NCBI GenBank assembly: GCA_036785705.1
Contig: JAWUZG010000352.1
Span: 1-64,000, forward strand
DNA: 64,000 bases
Source: Acanthornis magna
Lineage: Eukaryota > Chordata > Aves > Passeriformes > Acanthizidae
Direction: 5' to 3'
How positions within the stretch are numbered: the stretch's first letter is position 1; every line of letters starts with the position of its first letter. The notes beneath the pieces are model-generated. The model was not told where the DNA came from. It saw nothing but the letters and a program-made list of their open reading frames with translations, and did no database searches. Positions 30,985-42,829 of this stretch are shown one piece after another. A program made the translations under genes and the position numbers.

Positions 30985-33900
30985 ACCTGGGGAGGGTCAC
31001 AGGGATTTGGGATGTCCCAGGGATTGTCCCCAAAATTCCCGGGGGTTTTGGGGTCGGAAAGAGCAGAGATTGTTCCCAAAAATTGGAGGTTTTGGGGTCG
31101 GGGAGTGCAGGGATTGTCCCCAAAATTCCCGGTGGTTTTGGGGTTGGGAAGCGCAGGGATTTGTCTCCAAAAATCGAAGGTTTTGGGATCAGGGATGTCC
31201 CAGGGATTGTCCCCAAAATTCCCTGAGATTTTCGGGTCGGGAAACGCAGGGATTGTCCCCAAAAAATGAAGGTTTTGGGATCAGGGATGTCCCAGGGATT
31301 GTCCCCAAAACTCCCGGGGGTTTTGGGGTCGGACAGAGCAGGGATTGTCCCCAAAAATTCCCGGAGGTTTTGGGATCGGAGCTCCTCCCTGGGAGCAGAA
31401 GCGTCCCGGGAAAGACAGGGATTGTCCCCAAAAATTCCCGGAGGTTTTGGGGTAGGGAAAGAGAGGGATTGTTCCCAAAAATTGGAGGTTTTGGGGTCGG
31501 GGAGTGCAGGGATTGTCCCCAAAGTTTCCGGAGGTTTTGGGATCTGGGATGTCCCTCGGATTGTCCCCAAAAATTCCCGGAGGTTTTGGGGTCGGGAAGA
31601 GCAGGGATTGTCCCCAAAAGTTCCCGGAGATTTTTGGATCGGAGAGTGCAGGGATTGTCCCCAAAATTCCCGGAGATTTTCGGGTCGGGGAGGGCAAGGA
31701 TTGTCCCCAAAATTCCCGGGGGTTTTGGGGTAGGGAAAGAGAGGGATTGTTCCCAAAAATTGGAGATTTTGGGGTCGGAGAGTGCAGGGATTGTCCCCAA
31801 AAATTCCCGGAGATTTTCGGGTCGGGAAGGACAGGGATTGTTCCCACAAATTCCCGGAGGTTTGGGGTCGGGGAGAGCTGAGATTGTCCCCAAAAGTTCC
31901 CGGAGGTTTTGTCCCCAAAATTCCCGGAGGTTTTGGGGTCGGGAAGCGCAGGGATTTGTCTCCAAAAATCGAAAGTTTTGGGATCAGAGGTTTTGGGGAT
32001 TGTCCCCAAAATTCCCAGAGGTCTTGGGGTCGGGGAGGGCAGGGATTGTCCCCAAAAATTCCCGAAGTTTTGGGGTCGGGTATGTCCCGGGGATTGTCCC
32101 CAAAATTCCCTGAGATTTTCGGGTCGGGAAACGCAGGGATTGTCCCCAAAATTCCGGAGGTTTTGGGATCAGGGATGTCCCAGGGATTGTCCCCAAAATT
32201 CCCGGAGGTTTTGGGGTCGGGAAGAGCAGGGATTGTCCCCAAAAATCCCTGAGGTTTTGGGATTGGAGAGTGCAGATTGTCCCCAAAATTCCCGGGGGTT
32301 TTGGGATTGGGGAAGGACAGGGATTGTCCCCAAAAGTTCCCGGAGGTTTTGGGGTCGGACAGAGCAGGGATTGTCCCCAAAAATTCCCGGAGGTTTTGGG
32401 ATCGGAAAGAGCAGGGATTGTCCCCAAAAATTGGAGATTTTGGGGTCGCCGAGTGCAGGGATTGTCCCCAAAATTCCCGGAGGTTTTGGGATCGGGAAGG
32501 AGAGGGATTGGTCCCCAAAATTTCCCGAGGTTTGGGGTCGGGAAGGAGAGGGATTGTCCCCAAAAATTCCCGGGGATTTTGGGGTCGGGGAGTGCAGGGA
32601 TTGTCCCCAAAAATTCCTGAAGGTTTTGGGATCGGGAAGAGCAGGGATTGTCCCCAAAAATTCCCGGAGGTTTTGGGGTCTGGAAGGGCAGGGATTGTCC
32701 CCAAAATTCCCTGAGGTTTTGGGATCGGGGAGGACAGGGATTGTCCCCAAAATTCCCAGAGGTTTTGTCCCCAAAATTCCCGGAGGTTTTGTTTCCAAAA
32801 TTCCCGGAGTTTTTGGGGTCGGGAAGCGCAGGGATTTGTCTCCAAAAATCGAAGGTTTTGGGATAAGGGATGTCCCAGGGATTGTCCCCAAAATTCCCAG
32901 AGGTCTTGGGGTCGGGGAGGGCAGGGATTGTCCCCAAAAATTCCCGAAGTTTTGGGGTCGGGTATGTCCCGGGGATTGTTCCCAAAATTCCCGGATATTT
33001 TCGGGTCGGGAAACGCAGGGATTGTCCCCAAAAACTGAAGGTTTTGGGATCAGGGATGTCCCAGGGATTGTCCCCAAAATTCCCGGAGGTTTTGGGGTCG
33101 GAAAGAGCAGCGATTGTCCCCAAAAATTGGAGGTTTTGGGGTCGGAAAGAGCAGGGATTGTCCCCAAAAATTGGAGGTTTTGGGGTCGGGGAGTGCAGGG
33201 ATTGTCCCCAAAATTCCCGGAGGTTTTGGGGTCTGGAAGGACAGGGATTGTCCCCAAAATTCCCGGAGGTTTTGGGGTCGGGAAGAGCAGGGATTGTCCC
33301 CAAAAATTCTCGAGGTTTTGGGATCGGAGCTCCTTCCCTGGGAGCAGAAGAGTCCCGGGAAACGCAGGGATTGTCCCCAAAAACTGAAGGTTTTGGGATC
33401 AGGGATGTCCCAGGGATTGTCCCCAAAATTCCCGGAGGTTTTGGGGTCGGAAAGAGCAGCAATTGTCCCCAAAAATTGGAGGTTTTGGGGTCGGGGAGTG
33501 CAGGGATTGTCCCCAAAATTCCCGGAGGTTTTGGGGTCTGGAAGGACAGGGATTGTCCCCAAAATTCCCGGAGGTTTTGGGGTCGGGAAGAGCAGGGATT
33601 GTCCCCAAAAATTCTCGAGGTTTTGGGATCGGAGCTCCTTCCCTGGGAGCAGAAGAGTCCCGGGAAAGACAGGGATTGTCCCCAAAAATTCCCGGAGATT
33701 TTCGGGTCGGGAAACGCAGGGATTGTCCCCAAAAACTGAAGGTTTTGGGATCAGGGATGTCCCAGGGATTGTCCCCAAAAATTGGAGGTTTTGGGGTCGG
33801 GGAGGGCAGGGATTGTCCCCCAAAACTGGAGATTTTCGGGTCGCGGAATGCAGGGATTGTCCCCAAAAATTCCCGAGGTTTTGAGATCGGAGCTCCTCCC

Positions 33901-34900
33901 TGGGAGCAGGAGAGTCCCGGGAAAGACAGGGATTGTCCCCAGAAATTCCCGGAGGTTTTGGGGTTTTGGGATCGAGGAGTGCAGGGATTGTCCCCAAAAA
34001 CTGGAGATTTTGGGATCGGGGATGTCCCAGGGATTGTCCCCAAAATTCCCGGAGGTTTGGGGTGGGGGAGTGCAGGGATTGTCCCCAAAAATTCCAGGAG
34101 ATTTCGGGGCGGGAAGAGCAGGGATTTTTCCCAAAAAAGTGAAGGTTTTGGGATCGGGAAGAGCAGGGATTGTGTCCAAAAATTCCCGAGGTTTTGGGAT
34201 CGGGAAGAGCTGGGATTGTCCCCAAAAATTGGATGTTTTCGGGTCGGGGAGTGCAGGGATTTTCCTCAAAAATTCCCGGAGGTGTTGGGGTCAGGGATGT
34301 CCCAGCGATTGCCCCCAAAAATTCCCGGAGGTTTTGGGATCAGGGATGTCCCTCGGATTGTCCCCAAAACTCCCGGGGGTTTTGGGGTCGCGGAGTGCAG
34401 GGATTGTCCCCAAAATTCCCGGAGGTTTGGGGTCGGGGAGAGCAGGGATTGTCCCCAAAAATTGAAGGTTTTGGGATCGGGACGAGCAGGGATTGTGTCC
34501 AAAAATTCCCGGAGGTTTTGGGATCGGGAAGAGCAGGGATTGTCCCCAAAATTCCCGGAGATTTTGGGGTCGGGAAAGAGAGGGATTGTCCCCAAAAATG
34601 GGAGATTTTGGGGTCGGGAAGCACAGAGATTGTGTCCAAAAATTCCCGGAGGTTTTGGGATCGGGAAGAGCAGGGATTGTTCCCAAAAACTGAAGGTTTT
34701 GGGATCGGGGATGTCCCAGGGATTGTCCCAAAAAAATCCGGGAGGTTTTGGGGTCGGGAAGCACAGGGATTGTCTCCAAAAATTCCCGGAGGTTTTGGGA
34801 TCGGGAAGAGCATGGATTTTTCCCAAAAAACCCAAAAATTTTGGGATCAGGGGGTGCAAGGATTGTCCCCAAAATTCCCGAGGTTTTGGGGTCGGGATCC
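30985..34900. repeat. Large minisatellite, unit ~46 bp, ~80 or more copies (3.9 kb)
   Basis: Unit made of CAGGGATTGTCCCCAAAATT, CCCGGAGGTTTTGGGGTCGG and GAAGAG. Occasional longer units carry GGAGCTCCTTCCCTGGGAGC with AGAAGAGTCCCGGGAAA (31378, 33325, 33630, 33887). Blocks of several units recur, for example around 33040-33300 and 33385-33600. Frames up to about 750 codons on both strands are artefacts. Confidence 0.95.
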
Positions 34901-36480
34901 TCCCCCAAAATCTCAGTTTTTTCCCAATTCCCACTTTTAGGACAAACTCTGCTGGGAATTCACGGCTCTTTCCCACGGAATTCCCAAAAATCCCTTTAAA
35001 ATCAGGGAAGGAGAGATCCCTTCAAGCGCCCTTCAATTCCCGGAGATTTATGGGATTTATCCAAAAAATTTCCCGAGGTTATTTCAATCCTCGCGCATTA
35101 AAATCCTGTCAAAAATCAAAAGTTTTGCTCCCAGGGAATTAAAAAAAAAAAAAAAAAAAGATTGGGAATCCCTCAGGATTCTCCCGATTTTTCCCGCGGA
35201 GTTAATCCTTGGAAATTTCATTTTGGGAAAATCTTATTTATTTTTTAATTTTTTCCTTTTTTTTTTTTTTATTTTTCCCACCAACTTTGCCCGAATTATT
35301 TCCGTTTCCCCCTTTTAATTTTTTTTTTTTGAGGTTTTTTTGGGGTTTTTGGGGTTTTTTTTGGTCCGCATTTCCCAATTTTTATTTTTTCCCCTCTGGG
35401 AAAATCCGGGACAGAGACGAACGGCGTCGTCAGAAGGAAACACCAAAATTTTATTTCAAATCGAGAGGTTGGCACCGAATTAAAAAAAACTCCCCAAAAA
35501 AATCCTGTTCTCACCTCTTTTACTAAAATTTCCAAAATTTCTCGCCGGGCTGAAAGGTCAAAACCACCCCAAAATCGCCTTTCCTACAGAATTCCCATAT
35601 TCCAGGTGGGAAAAAAAAATCCCTAAAAAATAATAAATTTATTATTGGAGCTCGGTTTTATTTTTTAAATAAATGAAGAATTTTATTTTTTTTCTCTGTT
35701 ATTTCTCTGGGCCCTCTCCCCACCCGAAAATTTCGGAATTTTCGGCAGGATTTGGAATCCCTCTCCCGATTTTAATATTTTTTTTTTCCAAATATCCTCA
35801 GATTTACCGCAGAAACCCCGGCGGGACCAGAGGAGGGAAAAAACCTCATTTAAAATCACTTTTAAATTAATTTTTTAATTGATTTTCCCGCGGAGGGGAC
35901 GGGAGATAATTCTCATTTAAACCTCGGCTGAGAGAGGGGAGGGAATAAAAACTTTTCCCGCTCGGGGAGGTCCAAAAATTGCCCAAATTCCAGAGAAATT
36001 TGGATTTTTTTTGGAATAAAACCCTCCCGGGATGGATTTGGGGCGATGCTGATGAGCACGGACAGAGCTGGGAATTTCCAGGAGCAAAAAAAAAAGGGAA
36101 AAATGGGGAAAAAAATTGATTTTCCCCCTCTTTTCAGAATTTCCAAAGGATAAATCATTCCTTGGTGGAAAAATTCGGGATTTTTGATTTTTTTTTTCCT
36201 CCCTAACGGCTCCTTCTTTAATTTTTTATTCCCTCTGATCCCTCTGGGAAAGAGAATAAAAATCGGAATAAAAATGATTCCTATTAAATTAGAATCTTTT
36301 AAAAAATTATTAAAAATTATCCCTCACACATCCCCACATACTAAAAAAGATTCCTCAATAAAATCCTTATTTTTAGGGAGGATTTTTAAAGGAAAAAAAA
36401 GCAATTTTTGGCCAATTTCTGCTTTTCCCTTTGTCCCTTTGGTGTTTCCCCTCATTTTTTATGGATTTTATGGAAAATTT
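34901..36480. other. Unique AT-rich intergenic sequence
   Basis: About 1.6 kb of mostly unique sequence with many T/A tracts (35147-35159, 35258-35270 and others). The small open frames are Phe/Lys-rich and have no recognisable family. No RNA gene or splice-flanked exon was seen. Confidence 0.45.
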
Positions 36481-36690
36481 TATGGATTTTTTCCACACTT
36501 TGGGGAAATTCGCTGGCGGAGGGAAGCGGATCTGTGATGGATGAGGAGCCGGGCCCTAAATCAGACCCCAATTATACAAATTATTGTAATTAATGTCCTT
36601 TTTATGATCGATTGAGGATTTATGGGTCCGAGCTGGGCTGGGACTCTGCTGAGGAACTTGGTGGGCGCTGGAGTTGTAAAGAGGTTTCGA
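36481..36690 (+). promoter_or_regulatory. Candidate HOX-responsive noncoding element
   Basis: Unique block with TGATGGATGAG at 36535-36545, identical over 11 bp to the third repeat of the HOXB1 autoregulatory enhancer (12266-12276). It also has ATTATTGTAATTAATG (36581-36596) and TGATCGATTG (36605-36614), another PBX-HOX-like site. Three HOX-type sites within 80 bp in non-repetitive DNA suggest an enhancer; this is inference. Confidence 0.45.
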
Positions 36691-36699
36691 GGGGGAGTT

Positions 36700-37020
36700 T
36701 TATTTTATTTTATTTTATTTTATTTTATTTTATTTTATTTTATTTTATTTTATTTTATTTTATTATTCTATTCTATTCTATTCTATTCTATTCTATTCTA
36801 TTCTATTCTATTCTAGTCTATTCCATTTTATTTTATTCTATTTTATTTTATTTTATTTTATTTTATTTTATTTTATTTTATTATTCTATTCTATTCTATT
36901 CTATTCTATTCTATTCTATTCTATTCTATTCTATTCCATTTTATTTTATTCTATTCTATTTTATTTTATTTTATTTTATTTTATTTTATTTTATTTTATT
37001 TTATTTTATTTTATTTTATT

Positions 37021-37051
<31 letters not shown>

Positions 37052-37142
37052 TTATTTTGTTCTATTCTATTCTATTCTATTCTATTCTATTCTATTCTAT
37101 TCTATTCTATTCTATTCTATTCTATTCTATTCTATTCTACTT
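36700..37142. repeat. Pentanucleotide array (TTTTA)n/(TTCTA)n
   Basis: Blocks of TTTTA alternate with blocks of TTCTA over 440 bp; two TTTTA-TTCTA cassettes are visibly repeated (about 36700-36830 and 36840-36970). Confidence 0.95.
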
Positions 37143-39240
37143 TATATTTTTGGGAGAAGGAAAATTTTGGGAGAAGGAGCCCCAGGGTTCGTTCCAAGGT
37201 GGGAATTTCACCCAAAATGAACATTTTGTGGAAAAATTTGAGAGAAGGAACCTCTGTGTTCATTCCCGAGGTGGGAATTTCACCCAAAATGAACATTTTG
37301 TGGAAAATTTTAGAAAAAGGAGCCCCAGGGTTCATTCCAAGATGGCAATTTGACCCAAAATGGATATTTTGTGGAATATTTTAGGAGAAGGAGCCCCAGG
37401 GTTCATTCCAAGGTGGGAATTTCACCCAAAGTTAACATTTTGTGGAAGATTTTGGGAGAAGGAGCCCCAGGGTTCATTCCAAGGTGGGAATTTCACCCAA
37501 AATGGATATTTTGTGGAATATTTTAGGAGAAGGAGCCCCAGGGTTCATTCCAAGGTGGGAATTTCACCCAAAAGGAACATTTTGTGGAAAATTTTGAGAG
37601 AAGGAGTCCCTGTGTGGAAATTTCACCCAAAATGGACATTTCGTGGAAGATTTTAGGAAAAGGAGCCCCAGGGTTCATTCCCAAGGTAGGAATTTCACCC
37701 AAAATGAACATTTTATGAAAAAATATGGGAGAAGGAGTCCCTGTGTGGAAATTTCACCCAAAATGAGCATTTTGTGAAATATTTTGGGAGAAGGAGCCCC
37801 AGGGTTCATTCCAAGGTGGGAATTTCACCCAAAATGAACATTTTGTGGACAATTTTAGAAAAAGGAGCCCCAGGGTTCATTCCAAGAGGGGAATTTCACC
37901 CAAAATGAACATTTTGTGAAAAAATTTGGGAGAAGGAGCCCCAGGGTTCATTCCAAGGTGGGAATTCCACCCAAAATTAACATTTTGTGGAAGATTTTGG
38001 GAAAAGGAGCCCCAGGGTTCATTCCCGAGGTGGGAATTTCACCCAAAATGAACATTTCGTGTAAAAGTTTGGGAGAAGGAGTCCCTGTGTGGAAATTTCA
38101 CCCAAAATGAGCATTTTGTGAAATATTTTGGGAGAAGGAACCCCAGGGTTCATTCCAAGGTGAGGGAATTTCCCCCAAAATGAACATTTTGTGTAAAATT
38201 TGGGAGAAGGAGCCCCAGGGTTCATTCCAAGATGGGAATTCCACCCAAAATGAACATTTTGTGGAAAAGTTTGGGAGAAGGAGTCCCTGTGTGGAAATTT
38301 CACCCAAAATGGACATTTTGTGAAATATTTTGGGAGAAGGAACCCCAGGGTTCATTCCAAGGTGGGAATTCCACCCAAAATTAACATTTTGTGGAAGATT
38401 TTGGGAGAAGGAACCCCAGGGTTCATTCCCGAGGTGGAAATTTCACCCAAAATGAACATTTCGTGTAAACGTTTGGGAGAAGCAGTCCCTGTGTGGAAAT
38501 TTCACCCAAAATGAACATTTTGTGGAATATTTTGGCAGAAGGAGCCCCAGGGTTCATTCCCGAGGTGGGAATTCCACCCAAAATGAACATTTTGTGGAAA
38601 ATTTTGAGAGAAGGAACCTCTGTGTTCATTCCCGAGGTGGAAATTTCACCCAAAATGAACATTTTGTGGAAAAGTTTGGGAGAAGCAGTCCCTGTGTGGA
38701 AATTTCACCCAAAATGAACATTTTGTGGAATATTTTAGGAAAAGGAGCCCCAGGGTTCATTCCCAAGTTGGGAATTTCACCCAAAATGAGCATTTTGTGG
38801 ACAATTTTAGGAAAAGGAACCCCAGGGTTCATTCCAAGGTGGGAATTCCACCCAAAATTAACATTTTGTGGAATATTTTGGGAGAAGGAACCCCAGGGTT
38901 CATTCCAAGGTGAGGGAATTTCCCCCAAAATTAACATTTTGTGAAAAAATATGGGAGAAGGAGTCCCTGTGTGGAAATTTCACCCAAAATGGACATTTTG
39001 TGGAAGATTTTGGCAGAAGGAGCCCCAGGGTCCATTCCAAGGTGGGAATTTCCCCCAAAATGGACATTTTGTGGAAGATTTTGGCAGAAGGAGCCCCAGG
39101 GTTCATTCCAAGGTGGGAATTCCACCCAAAATGAGCATTTTGTGGACAATTTTAGAAAAAGGAGCCCCAGGGTTCATTCCCAAGATGGGAATTCCACCCA
39201 AAATTAACATTTTGTGGAAAATTTTGGGAAAAGGAACCCC
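37143..39240. repeat. Minisatellite, unit ~72 bp, ~29 copies
   Basis: Unit: TTTTGGGAGAAGGAGCCCCA, GGGTTCATTCCAAGGTGGGA and ATTTCACCCAAAATGAACAT with TTTGTGGAA. A shorter variant (about 55 bp) carries AAGGAGTCCCTGTGTGGAAA. Multi-unit blocks recur with about 370-400 bp spacing near 37915, 38320 and 38520, implying higher-order duplication. Confidence 0.94.
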
Positions 39241-39755
39241 AAAGTCCTTTCCCTTCCCTATCTCCTGCAATGAGAATCCAGCAATCCCCAGGCTCACTTC
39301 GTTCCTTTTATTTAAAAATTATTTTTGACAGCAAAACCTCCGATCCCACCACCCTCAGACCCGCGGAAGATCAGAGAAAATTCCCTCCTGCCAAGCAGCA
39401 AAATCAGATTTTTTGGGGTTTTTTTTTTTCCTCCCCCGCCAGATAAGCGCGACATTCCTGAATTTCTGCTTTTTGTAAATCCTCTCTGTGATGTGGTTGG
39501 GGAAAAGCATTCCGAGGAATTTTCCCTCAGCGGAACTGTTCGGAACATCAAAAAAACCCCCAAAAAACGGAATTTTTTTTTTTTTTTGGTCTCTCAGGCC
39601 GGGGAGGGGTTGCGAAACTTGCAAAAAAAAAAAGATTTTAATAAAAAATAACAGCCGGGGCTGCTGGTGAGATAAAAACCTCCCTTGATCTGCTGATAGG
39701 GAGGAATCCGCGAGAGTGGCACATCAAAGGCGGCGGGAAAAAAAAAAAAACCTGA
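39241..39755. other. Unique spacer
   Basis: Unique sequence with T- and A-tracts (39418-39430, 39570-39587, 39624-39635). Open frames reach about 108 codons without recognisable homology. No gene called. Confidence 0.45.
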
Positions 39756-41260
39756 ATTTTTTGAATAACAAAAAGCGTTTCTTCATCCTCAAAGTGCCAG
39801 TTCATTCTCCGGGCAGGAAAAAATTAAAATAAAAAAAAAAATTAATTCCTTGTGTGAATAAATTAAATAATTTCTGGGATTTCAGAGCTGCAAGATAGTT
39901 GAGGGGGGTGGGGAAAAGGCAATGTGGGGCTGTTTTCTGTGGAATTTTTTGAATAACAAAAAGTGTTTCTGCATCCTCCGAGCGCCAGTTCATTCTCCGG
40001 GCAGGAAAAAATTAAAATTAAAAAAAAATTAATTCCTTGTGTGAATAAATTAAATAATTTCCAGGATTTCTGAATCGCAGGATGGTCGAGCAGGGTGGGG
40101 AAAAGGCAATGTGGAGCTGTTTTCTGTGGTATTTTTTGAATAACAAAAAGCGTTTCTTCATCCTCAAAGCGCCAGTTCATTCTCCGGGCAGGAAAAAATT
40201 AAAATTTAAAAAAAAAATTAATTCCTTGTGTGAATAAATTAAATAATTTCTGGGATTTCTGAGCTGCAGGATAATTGAGGGGGGTGGGGAAAAGGCAATG
40301 TGGGGCTGTTTTCCGTGGAATTTTTTGAATAATAAAAAACATTTCTTCATCCTCAGAGCACCAGTTCATTCTCCGGGCTGGAAAAAATTAAAATTAAAAA
40401 AAAATTAATTCCTTGTGTGAATAAATTAAATAATTTCCGGGATTTCTGAGTCACAGGATGGTCAAATGGGGTGGGGAAAAGGCGATGTGGGGCTGTTTTC
40501 CGTGGAATTTTTTGAATAACAAAAAGCGTTTCTTCATCCTCTGAGCGCCAGTTCATTCTCCGGGCAGGAAAAAATTAAAATTAAAAAAAATATTAATTCC
40601 TTGTGTGAATAAATTAAATAATTTCCAGGATTTCTGAGTCGTAGGATAATCGAAGGGGGTGGGGAAAAGGCAATGTGGGGCTGTTTTCCGTGGAATTTTT
40701 TGAATAATAAAAAACATTTCTTCATCCTCTGAGCGCCAGTTCCTTCTCTGGGCAGGAAAAAAATAAAATTAAAAAAAAATTAATTCCTTGTGTGAATAAA
40801 TTAAATAATTTCCGGGATTTCTGAGTCGCAGGATAGTTGAGGGGGGTGGGGAAAAGGCAATGTGGAGCTGTTTTCCGTGGAATTTTTTGAATAACAAAAA
40901 GCGTTTCTGCATCCTCCGAGCGCCAGTTCATTCTCCGGGCAGGAAAAAATTAAAATTAAAAAAAATTATTTCCTTGTGTGAATAAATTAAATAATTTCTG
41001 GGATTTCTGAGTCGTAGGATAATTGAAGGGGGTGGGGAAAAGGCAATGTGGGGCTGTTTTCCGTGGAATTTGTTGGATAACAAAAAGCGTTTCTTCATCT
41101 TCAAAGTGCCAGTTCATTCTCCGGGCCGGAAAAAATTAAAATTAAAAAAAAATTAATTCCTTGTGTGAATAAATTAAATAATTTCCGGGATTTCTGAGTC
41201 GCAGGATGGGCGAGGGGGGTGGGGAAAAGGCAATGTGGGGCTGTTTTCCGTGGAATTTTC
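39756..41260. repeat. 188-bp tandem repeat, 8 copies
   Basis: A well-kept unit with AATTAATTCCTTGTGTGAAT, AAATTAAATAATTTCTGGGA, GGGGTGGGGAAAAGGCAATG, TTTTTTGAATAACAAAAAGC and GCGCCAGTTCATTCTCCGGG. The CTCCGGGCAGG segment starts near 39806, 39996, 40183, 40371, 40558, 40746, 40936 and 41119, spacing 181-190 bp. Length and alternating poly-A/GC parts are close to a nucleosome repeat. Confidence 0.95.
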
Positions 41261-41400
41261 CGCAGGTTTCGGTTCCTTATCGGTTCGGTGAAATCCCAGG
41301 CATGAAAATTCCTCCGATTCTGGGCCCAGAGGTTATCGGGGCGTGAGTGCCTCAGGCACGGCTGAGAAAGAGCAGATAATGTGCAAAAACACGCTCCTGG
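41261..41400. other. Short unique spacer
   Basis: About 140 bp of unique sequence (GGTTATCGGGGCGTGAGTGC, CAGATAATGTGC) between two arrays. Nothing assignable. Confidence 0.4.
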
Positions 41401-42815
41401 ACCCAAAATTCACAGATTTATCTTGATTTTACCCAAACTCCACAGCTTTATTGGGATTTTACCCATCCTTCTTGATTTCCCTCATCCTTCCAAGATTTAT
41501 CCCAATTTCCCTATCCTTTATCCCAATTTTCCCCATCCTTCCCAGCTTTTATTCCCATTTTACCCATTATTCCCAGATTTTATCCCAATTTCCCCCATCC
41601 TTCCCATCTTTTATCCCAATTTTCCTCATCCTTCCTGAACTTTATCTCTATTTTCTTCATCCTTCCCAGATTTATTCCAATTTTCCCCATCCTTCCCATC
41701 TTTTATCCTGATTTTACTCATCCTTCCCAGATTTAAACCTAACCATAACCATAACCCTAACCATAACCCTAACCCTAACCCTTCCCCATCCTCCCCATAT
41801 TTTATCCCAAATTTCCCCATCCTTCCCAGCTTTTATCCCAATTTCCCAATCCGTCCCAGATTTATCCCAGTTTTACCCATATTTCCCATCTTTTATCCCG
41901 ATTTTCCCCATCTTTCCCATCTTTTATCCCAATTTTCCTCATCCTTCCCGAATTTTATCTCTATTTTCCCGATCCTTCCCAGCTTTATCCTAATTTTCCC
42001 CATCCTTCCCATCTTTTATCCTGATTTTACTCATCCTTCCCAGATTTAAACCTAACCATAACCATAACCCTAACCTCAACCGTAACCCTAACCATAATAC
42101 TAACCATAACCCTAACCAAAACCCTTCCCCATCCTTCCCAAATTTTATCCCAATTTTCCTCATCCTTCCCAAATTTTATCTCTATTTTCCCGATTCTTCC
42201 CAGCTTTTATCCCAATTTTCTTCATCCTTCCCAAATTATATCCCTATTTTCCTCATCCTTCCCAAATTTTATCTCTATTTTCCCGATTCTTCCCAGCTTT
42301 TATCCCAATTTTCCTCATCCTTCCCAGTTTTTATCCCAATTTTCCCCATCCTTCCCATCTTTTATCCCAATTTTCCCCATCCTTCCCAAATTTTATCCCA
42401 ATTTTCCTCATCCTTCCCAGTTTTTATCCCAATTTTCCCCATCCTTCCCATCTTTTATCCCAATTTTCCCCATCCTTCCCAAATTTTATCCCAATTTTCC
42501 TCATCCTTCCCAAATTTTATCCCAATTTTCCCCATCCTTCCCATCTTTTATCCCAATTTTCCCCATCCTTCCCAAATTTTATCCCAATTTTCCTCATCCT
42601 TCCCGAATTTTATCTCCATTTTCCTGATCCTTCCCAAATTTATCCCAATTTTCCCCATCCTTCCCATCTTTTATCCCAATTTTCCCCATCATTCTCGAAT
42701 TTTATCCCTATTTTCCTAATCCTTCCCAGATTTATCCCAATTTTCCTCATCCTTCCCGAATTTTATCTCCATTTTCCCCATCCTTTCCAAATTTTATCCC
42801 AATTTTCACAGAGCA
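41401..42815. repeat. ~31-bp pyrimidine-rich array with interstitial telomere repeats
   Basis: Units such as CCCCATCCTTCCCATCTTTT plus ATCCCAATTTT repeated about 45 times. Telomere-like blocks (CCCTAA with CCATAA variants) lie at 41736-41782 and 42048-42122. The same 50-bp left flank precedes both (offset 313 bp), so the telomere-like block was duplicated with the array. Confidence 0.93.
41736..41782. repeat. Interstitial telomere-like repeat with CCATAA variants
   Basis: CCTAACCATAACCATAACCC followed by TAACCATAACCCTAACCCTA: mixed CCATAA and CCCTAA hexamers, C-rich on the + strand. A second copy with extra mutations is at 42048-42122. Confidence 0.85.
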
Positions 42816-42829
42816 GAGCCCGGGGCACC

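Noticed and set aside
30770..34318. Open frames up to 753 codons with Pro/Gly/Asn-rich repeats
   Set aside because: Produced by the ~46-bp minisatellite. Overlapping frames on both strands look alike and no start, splice or domain signal supports a gene.
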